A DNA stretch of 11,262 nt, taken from assembly GCA_030620005.1 (NCBI GenBank), contig JAUXAJ010000174.1, forward strand, positions 1 to 11,262, read 5' to 3'. Source of the DNA: Promethearchaeota archaeon. Its GTDB lineage: Archaea; Asgardarchaeota; Lokiarchaeia; Sigynarchaeales; SOKP01. Position numbers and translations under genes: made by a program. Of this stretch, positions 6,196-11,262 are shown one piece after another. Each line of letters starts with the position of its first letter. The stretch's first letter is position 1. Under the pieces are notes generated by a model. The model was not told the origin of the DNA. It did not search any database and saw nothing but the letters and a program-made list of their open reading frames with translations.

Positions 6196-8379
6196 TTAAA
6201 AATTTTAACTTGGATAACAACGGTTGGATGGAGTCCTTATGCGGTTATTAATCCGATATGGGCTTATTGTAAGGATAAAAAGGAAGTTCCTGATAAAGTA
6301 ATCATGTTACATACTGATAGTGATAGAATTAAAAAGAATTCAAAATTGTGTGAAAAAGTAATAAATAAAATTTTAAAGGAATATTCTGGTGCCGATAATT
6401 TTAAACCAGAAATCGAAACTCACACCTTAAAAAGCGAAGATATTGAATTATATACCGAAAAATTAAAACATGTAATTGAAAAGACGATAGATGAACAAAA
6501 TAGCAAGGGCACGGAAGAATCAAATTTGATAATTCTCGATATGACTCCAGGAAGAAAATACATGTCTGCAAAAGTAATGAATTTTGGAGAATTGTTGAAT
6601 ACAAAAGAAAATCCAATTCAAGTTTTTTATCTTTCATTAGCGGAAATGAAATATTCTAATAATTCTTATCCCACAATTCCAATAATTAAGCACGGGTTAT
6701 ACAATATTTTGGAGGATAATTTCAGGGTTACTTCAGAGGCTTTACATGAAAATGCTCAAACGCTCGAACCTCCTCAAGAAAGAGTGCAGATTGAAAATAA
6801 AATTAATAAAATTTTCGAAAAAAATCTAATTGAGAAAATTAAAGATGAAGAATTAAAATTAGAATTCATTGTTCTCTCAGCAATCTATTTAACATCCAAT
6901 ACTACAGTAACCGCGATTAATCAATTTGCAAGAAGAAATGGATTTACAACTAATAAATATAATATAAACAATACCATACGTAGATTAGGGCTATTTAAAG
7001 GATATCTCTATAATGATAGGGTTTTTGGACCTCCAATGATAGATGTAATTATATTGACTGAAGATGGGGAAGATTATTTAACGGAAACTATTGATTACAT
7101 TTTAAACGGTATGAACATTGATGCAGCGCAAGTTAATGCTCTTACTCTGGTTGATGACGCAGGCCAAATAAAAAATATTAAGGAAATCGACGAAATGAAG
7201 TTTAATATGAATGAAAAATTTAAGTTTAAGTCATATATAGATCTAAGTGTTGATGAATTAATTATCTTGTTAAACGAATTATATTCAAATAATTTACGCA
7301 CGTTTAATTTAGTGGATTGTATATATGGTTTTAATTTATGTAAAATTAACATTGAAATGGGTAAAAATTCCGTAATAATAAATTTTGGAAATATATTAAA
7401 AAAAATTCCACGAATGGGAAGACAGAAAGAATTTTTTGAAAATCATTGCGCCATTGACCCTACTATACCAGACAATTTCTTTCTTTTCGCGATTCCACAT
7501 AAAACTAAATTTTTGGATGCGTTTCGAAAAGCAGGCGTATTTTTCAGCGAAACTAACGAAAAAGAATTTGATAGACTCTTAAACGAAATTGTTGATACAA
7601 ATCCAATAAATGGTGATTTATATAAGATTATTAGTTTCGACACGTGCACTTATTCTAATCAAACCTTTTCTCATTTGTACAAATACTATAAAAACAATAA
7701 CAAGTTCACGAAAAAAATTAATAAATTAGATTTTCTTGTTTCGAGAGGCGTTGTTAATGAAATGTCAGAATACGAAAATAAATATTCGAATAATGTCATC
7801 GAATATTTAAAAAAAACTGCGCTCTATCCAAATATCGTTGATAAATTTAGATTTCAAAGTACACTTCAAGCTAGGTTAACAAAACTAGCTCATTGTGATT
7901 ACCTAAAATGTAAAGCCTTAGCAAATGTAAAAACAGTTGATTTAGACGACAACGCAGCCTTGCACAACGATACCAGAATAATTAGTGGATTAGCTTCTGA
8001 AATTGCAAGATTCGGCAACTTACATTTATCTTTATATTCTCACGATGAAAATTTCTACGGGCGAGCTAGCGGATTAACGAGTGTAAAGTGCATGAAATTA
8101 AATTACAAGCAAATTAGTCATAATGACGAATCTAACTACGAAATATCATGCGATTGGGACGAATTCGAAAGAATCCTTTATTATTTATCCGTTACATTTG
8201 GCGCAATTATTCTAAATATTAATGACAAGGAAAAGTTCGTGTTATTCGGCATATGGCCACGTCAAAAAACGGAAGATTGGCAAAATGAAAAATTAAGGAT
8301 TTATTCGCACAATCCAATATTACAGCGCATGAGCAGCGACTTTAGAATAATAAGTGAAGATGATAAAGATAATGCTTGA
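6193..8379 (+). CDS. CARF-wHTH-PIN protein, predicted cOA-activated RNase, 728 aa
   Basis: The N-terminal CARF domain (about 1-175) has the opening loop TTVGWSPYAVINPI at 9-22 and the second ligand-loop motif LDMTPGRKYMSA at 115-126, which corresponds to the DxTGGxK-like loop of Csx1/Csm6/Can proteins. A winged helix follows (about 222-304; AINQFARRNG, then IRRLGLFKGYL and a hairpin wing). A linker domain spans 340-470. A PIN-like nuclease lies at about 478-625: FDTCTYSN (Asp483), VVNEMSEYE (Glu523), HNDTRIISGLASEI (Asp593) and LYSHDEN (Asp618), the four-acid order of PIN RNases. The last 100 residues are unassigned. Expected role: cyclic oligoadenylate made by a type III complex binds CARF and switches on metal-dependent RNA cleavage. 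All PIN acids look intact. CARF-PIN combinations are known in CARF surveys but, as far as I know, little studied. It stands alone on the plus strand, divergent from the tandem-CARF gene. Confidence 0.85.
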   Translation: MLKILTWITTVGWSPYAVINPIWAYCKDKKEVPDKVIMLHTDSDRIKKNSKLCEKVINKILKEYSGADNFKPEIETHTLKSEDIELYTEKLKHVIEKTIDEQNSKGTEESNLIILDMTPGRKYMSAKVMNFGELLNTKENPIQVFYLSLAEMKYSNNSYPTIPIIKHGLYNILEDNFRVTSEALHENAQTLEPPQERVQIENKINKIFEKNLIEKIKDEELKLEFIVLSAIYLTSNTTVTAINQFARRNGFTTNKYNINNTIRRLGLFKGYLYNDRVFGPPMIDVIILTEDGEDYLTETIDYILNGMNIDAAQVNALTLVDDAGQIKNIKEIDEMKFNMNEKFKFKSYIDLSVDELIILLNELYSNNLRTFNLVDCIYGFNLCKINIEMGKNSVIINFGNILKKIPRMGRQKEFFENHCAIDPTIPDNFFLFAIPHKTKFLDAFRKAGVFFSETNEKEFDRLLNEIVDTNPINGDLYKIISFDTCTYSNQTFSHLYKYYKNNNKFTKKINKLDFLVSRGVVNEMSEYENKYSNNVIEYLKKTALYPNIVDKFRFQSTLQARLTKLAHCDYLKCKALANVKTVDLDDNAALHNDTRIISGLASEIARFGNLHLSLYSHDENFYGRASGLTSVKCMKLNYKQISHNDESNYEISCDWDEFERILYYLSVTFGAIILNINDKEKFVLFGIWPRQKTEDWQNEKLRIYSHNPILQRMSSDFRIISEDDKDNA

Positions 8380-8720
8380 GTAAAGTCTATTATTTTTGTG
8401 GACATTTTAATTACTTTGTAATAATCGCCGATTTTAAAATAAACTTTACTTAAATTGCTATAAATAACTCTCATCAATTTCTCGTATTTCTCATTCATTT
8501 CGAATATATCGTCTTCATAATCTATAGATACGAACTTTTCAGAATTAAAATTTATATTATCTTCAAAAATCTCAATAACTTCATGATACATTCTTTATTC
8601 AAGAAGACAAGCCCCAATCCTATCTATTAGATCTTCATTTTTTGAATCTAATTTTAAAGCTTTTTAAATCTTTTTTTGAGTTAATTTCTTATTAAATTCC
8701 AATTTTTAGAAGTCTAATAT
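8380..8720 (-). pseudogene. Second TPR-repeat protein remnant
   Basis: On the minus strand one frame reads KALKLDSKNEDLIDRIG and ACLLE, a TAA at 8595-8597, then MYHEVIEIFEDN and a TPR-like IYSNLSKVYFKIGDYYKVI. An earlier in-frame stop lies at 8664-8666. The similarity ends where the frame runs into the 3' end of the convergent CARF-wHTH-PIN gene. It looks like a decayed TPR gene cut on one side by the CARF gene and on the other by the reverse transcriptase gene. The open part from 8591 could be expressed but lacks a ribosome binding site. Confidence 0.5.
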
Positions 8721-8722
8721 CT

Positions 8723-9799
8723 TCAATTTTTTTTGCTAGAGTCGATAATTGCAATTATCTCTTTTTGTTTTATAGAATAACCTAAAAAGGTAAAACCTTC
8801 CTGTTTGGAAACAATTCTACTTTTTTCTTTATTAAGGGTCAGGCCTCGTTTTTTAAGGAATCGTTCTAACTTAGGTAAGACCAAGTTGTTTATTATTTGT
8901 CTTGACGGCGCTATAACAATAAAATCATCTGCATATCTTACCAAGCAAATGTGTTGTTTTAGTTTAATACATTTTCCATTTTTTGTTTTTGTTTCAATTA
9001 ATTGTTGCATTCCATGTAATGCTATATTAGCCAAAACAGGGCTAAGAGGATTTCCTTGAACAATTCCCTTGCTCATTTTAGATATTTTTCCATTTTCCAT
9101 GACTTTAATTTTAAGAATTCTACGAATTATTCCGTGAAAAGCTTCAATTTTATCCAAAATTGCTTCATGCTTAATATTCTCAAAAAATTTTTTTATGTCT
9201 GCCTCTAAAATTACTTTCTCTCCACCTTTTAACTCATTGCATATCTTGTCGATAGCATCTTGTCTACCACGTCCTGGGCGATATCCCATGACATTTGATT
9301 CAAACAAGGGCTCCCATTTTGCCGTCAAAGCAAACGAAATAATTTTAGCCATCACTCTATCTTTAATTGCCATTATTCCTAAAGGGCGTTTTTTCGCAAT
9401 TTCAGGCGTTAATGCCTTATTTTTTGACAATTGCCCCCTCTTGTTAGGTCTTTTCTTTTTTGGTATCTCTTTTTTTATTACTGGTCGAAATCGATACTTC
9501 TTATAATCAAAGTTCTCATTGCTTAAATTCATGCGTTCTTCTGGAGTTAAATATGTTTTTCCGTCTATTCCTGATGTATATCTACCTCTATTTTTTTGGG
9601 TAATGTAATAAATCGCCAATAATTTGGCAGATTCAGATTTTACTAACTGTATCATTAGTTTTTGTGTTTCTTGTTCATTGCTCGTCCAGGAGGCTCTAGC
9701 GATTCTTTCTTGAAATGTTTTTATCGTTTGTACCAACGCAGTCCAATTTATATTTGACCACCAATCGCCATCTTGATTAGATTTTTCGACCTTTTGCAT
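8723..9799 (-). CDS. Group II-type reverse transcriptase, truncated before thumb/maturase, 358 aa
   Basis: The N-terminal RT0 region (WWSNINWTAL at 13-22 and the following helices) matches the usual N-terminal domain of group II intron RTs. Palm motifs follow in order: RPLGIMAIKDRVMAK (138-152), MGYRPGRGRQDAI (171-183), EADIKKFFENI (199-209, catalytic Asp201), KGIVQGNPLSPVLANIAL (244-261), RYADDFIVI (288-296, catalytic YADD) and KSRIVSKQEGFTFLGY (326-341). The protein stops at SSKKN, where full-length relatives enter the thumb/X domain; no DNA-binding or HNH region follows. An 8-base homopolymer (8727-8734) lies at the stop, so a frameshift is possible. No intron 5' end, domain I or domain V flanks the gene, so it is free-standing rather than intron-borne. 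GAGAGGTGA ends 6 nt before the ATG. It could serve the ORF-less introns in trans, or spacer acquisition, or be decaying. Confidence 0.85.
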   Translation of the reverse strand: MQKVEKSNQDGDWWSNINWTALVQTIKTFQERIARASWTSNEQETQKLMIQLVKSESAKLLAIYYITQKNRGRYTSGIDGKTYLTPEERMNLSNENFDYKKYRFRPVIKKEIPKKKRPNKRGQLSKNKALTPEIAKKRPLGIMAIKDRVMAKIISFALTAKWEPLFESNVMGYRPGRGRQDAIDKICNELKGGEKVILEADIKKFFENIKHEAILDKIEAFHGIIRRILKIKVMENGKISKMSKGIVQGNPLSPVLANIALHGMQQLIETKTKNGKCIKLKQHICLVRYADDFIVIAPSRQIINNLVLPKLERFLKKRGLTLNKEKSRIVSKQEGFTFLGYSIKQKEIIAIIDSSKKN

Positions 9800-9805
9800 T
9801 ATTTT

Positions 9806-9843
9806 TCACCTCTCTTTAATAATAAAAATAAACCTATATAAAT
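9806..9843 (-). promoter_or_regulatory. Archaeal-type promoter and ribosome binding site of the RT gene
   Basis: On the minus strand CATTTATATAGG (9833-9843) is a good TATA box. About 20 nt on, GAGAGGTGA (9806-9814) is a strong ribosome binding site 6 nt before the ATG at 9799. The short leader predicts transcription start near 9810-9818. Confidence 0.6.
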
Positions 9844-9913
9844 GTTCCCATGTGATTTTGAGATAAAGTCAATATAGTATGAATTAAGGTAAATTATAAT
9901 TTTTTTGCTTCTA

Positions 9914-9981
9914 TTTTAACAATTAATTTGTTAAAAAACAAAAAAAAGGAATAATAGGGTGTTTAATATTAGGGTGTTTAA
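9914..9981. repeat. Inverted repeat and short tandem repeat between RT and csx15-like genes
   Basis: TTTTAACAA (9914-9922) and TTGTTAAAA (9928-9936) form a 9-bp stem with a 5-nt loop. A T7-G-T6-like tract on the minus strand (about 9937-9948) could end the csx15-like transcript. TAGGGTGTTTAA is repeated at 9955-9966 and 9970-9981 with a 15-bp period. Function unknown; terminator plus operator-like repeats is a guess. Confidence 0.45.
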
Positions 9982-10009
9982 ATCAATACAATGATAATTC
10001 AATGAGATT

Positions 10010-10461
10010 TCAAACATCCTTTTTTTTAATCAAAATGGTATTTCTTGAAATTTTACGAAATTTAATCCTTAGATTATAAAAATCAAATGGTCTCGTCAAA
10101 CTAAATCTCATTCCTGTCTTGTAAAAAAAAGACATTATTGGAAAATGTCCCGTAATTCCGTGAAGCATTGCTATTAATACCATTGCAAAAGATGTCATTC
10201 CCGGTGGAACAACAATGTAATTTCCGACTAATAAATTATTGACGATTTGATCTTTTTCAATCAGTTCTTTTATTATAACATCGCAGAAATTCACTACATT
10301 TTTCATATAGGTTATTGGATTATTTATTTCCAAAGTAGGGATTTCTTTTCAATAATTACACAATTCCCCCATCTATTGACTACATTTAATGTTTCGGGTG
10401 ATGAAAAACGTCCTGAAAGGTTGATCAAGGCAAATTCTTGTTTCTTATTTTCGTATATCAC
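10010..10461 (-). pseudogene. csx15: Csx15-like CRISPR ancillary protein, frameshifted
   Basis: The C-terminal frame (to 10010) has NYIVVPPGMTSFAMVLIAM, LHGITGHFPIMSFF and FDFYNLRIKFRK. This matches the Csx15 pattern as I remember it: a VNPPGxxxxAxxLLAxLHGxxGxFP core and a closing DLQxxRxxAR helix. The N-terminal strand and helix (EFALINLSGRFSSPETLNVV, then RWGNCVIIEK) lie in a different frame starting at a GTG at 10459-10461. The two frames join by a -1 shift around 10345-10356, in GAAAAGAAA. Joined, they give roughly 145 residues, near family size. Csx15 occurs in type III loci and is proposed to bind or turn over cyclic oligoadenylate, dampening the signal. The frameshift may be a mutation, a sequencing error in an A-run, or less likely programmed. 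It lies between the array and the RT gene on the array's transcribed strand. Confidence 0.6.
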
Positions 10462-10531
10462 ATTATGTTTTTAGATATTGCGATATTTAATTCTTAAATC
10501 CGTGTGCTGACTTTGTAATTGGCTATTCATC

Positions 10532-10561
10532 GTTTCAATCTATTTCTAGTTAAAACAAAAC
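10532..10561 (-). repeat. Degenerate trailer-end CRISPR repeat
   Basis: This copy differs from all others by one base (AAAACAAAAC instead of AAAATAAAAC at its right end). Sequence variation in the oldest, leader-distal repeat is common, which supports the inferred array polarity. Confidence 0.8.
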
Positions 10562-11262
10562 TTCAACTGGCTGAATTAGAAAACCTAAAGAGATTAAGTT
10601 TCAATCTATTTCTAGTTAAAATAAAACGGAAAATAGAATGAATTATAGAAAATGAAAAAAAAGTTTCAATCTATTTCTAGTTAAAATAAAACAAATTAAA
10701 AATATTAAAATGGAGTGATGTAAATAGAGTTTCAATCTATTTCTAGTTAAAATAAAACAAGATTTTAAATGGAAGAGAAAAGAATATATAAGGAGTTTCA
10801 ATCTATTTCTAGTTAAAATAAAACCCAAATGAGGTGATTATGAGTAGGTATTACAAAGAAGTTTCAATCTATTTCTAGTTAAAATAAAACAAGGAAGATG
10901 TTTGAAGAAAGAAGAAAAAGAAGAAAGTTTCAATCTATTTCTAGTTAAAATAAAACAAGAGGGAGATGAAGGATGAAGAGAAAAGAAATTAAGTTTCAAT
11001 CTATTTCTAGTTAAAATAAAACGAAAAAGAAAAGAAAGAAAAAGAAACTAAAAAAGAAGTTTCAATCTATTTCTAGTTAAAATAAAACGGATGTACGGAA
11101 AGTGTGTGATATGTGGGAAAGAAGTTTCAATCTATTTCTAGTTAAAATAAAACACAGGACATGAGTTTGAATGTATTGATAGAAGGAATTGTTTCAATCT
11201 ATTTCTAGTTAAAATAAAACAAAATATGGTATATAACAAAAAGAATTACATAACAAGTTTCA
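10532..11262 (-). CRISPR. CRISPR array, 11 full repeats plus a partial one, running off the right edge
   Basis: The repeat is 30 nt. On the plus strand it begins GTTTCAATC and ends AAAATAAAAC. Copies start at 10532, 10598, 10663, 10729, 10795, 10861, 10927, 10993, 11059, 11124 and 11191, and a twelfth is cut at 11257. Repeats are identical except the first, which has C for T near its right end. The 11 spacers are 35-37 nt. Read on the minus strand the repeat ends ATTGAAAC, the classic 8-nt 5' handle of Cas6-processed type I/III crRNAs. The variant copy at the left is expected of the trailer end. Both indicate transcription right to left, with the leader outside the window. Spacers are all different and are strikingly purine-rich on the plus strand. 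No cas genes adjoin on this side. Confidence 0.98.

Noticed and set aside
8723..10009. RT gene as part of a complete group II intron
   Set aside because: No GTGCG-type 5' end, domain I or domain V was found on the minus strand around it.
10247..10474. Plus-strand frame over the csx15-like gene
   Set aside because: It is antisense to the two frames that carry family-like sequence and has no start signal.
10474..10487. Small palindrome around ATATTGCGATAT upstream of the csx15-like gene
   Set aside because: It is too short in AT-rich DNA to support an operator call.
10643..10828. Minus-strand frame with repeated FILTRNRLK peptides
   Set aside because: It is simply the CRISPR repeat translated; the 66-bp repeat-spacer period is a multiple of three, so the frame stays open.

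Overview
The window (11,262 bp, AT-rich) looks like an accessory region of an archaeal chromosome. The evidence is indirect. Two genes have a GGTGA-type ribosome binding site 5-6 nt before an ATG, TATA-box-like TTTATATA elements sit upstream, GTG starts occur, and the CRISPR repeat carries the ATTGAAAC handle common in archaeal and thermophile type I/III systems. Lineage cannot be fixed from sequence alone; TPR-rich, AT-rich Asgard archaea or methanogens would both fit.

Left end (1-1511, minus strand): a nest of ORF-less group II introns. Three 5' ends of the form GTGCGAYAAG lie at 1511, 1481 and 1096. Intron C (1096 to 89) is complete, with a canonical 34-nt domain V and a domain VI with a bulged A. 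It sits inside intron B (1481 to about 3), which sits 30 nt inside intron A, whose remainder lies left of the window. A perfect hairpin abuts the outermost 5' splice site. The next 500 bp hold no convincing gene, followed by a small protein with an SCEGH motif (2035-2499).

Centre (2794-8379): two divergent genes for cyclic-oligoadenylate-sensing proteins of the type III CRISPR kind. One is a 915-aa protein with two tandem APE2256-type CARF modules and a C-terminal four-cysteine motif (minus strand). The other is a 728-aa CARF-wHTH-PIN protein, a predicted RNase (plus strand). The intergenic space between them holds a truncated solo CRISPR repeat, a short remnant of a CARF-gene paralogue and a broken TPR gene. 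A second TPR remnant follows the PIN protein.

Right end (8723-11262, minus-strand logic): a group II-type reverse transcriptase truncated before the thumb/maturase domain, a frameshifted Csx15-like gene, then a CRISPR array of 11 full repeats and a twelfth cut by the window edge. Repeat polarity and the degenerate left-most repeat indicate transcription right to left, with the leader beyond the right edge.

No cas10, cas1/2, csm/cmr or cas6 gene is present. The window is therefore the ancillary wing of a type III locus or an orphan array with cOA-responsive effectors. A core complex elsewhere would process the crRNA and make the cyclic oligoadenylate; the two CARF proteins would read that signal, the PIN domain would cut RNA, and the Csx15-like protein would have tuned the signal. 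Spacers are strongly purine-rich on the plus strand, so the predicted crRNAs are antisense to mRNA-like sequence, and several spacers resemble translation start regions.
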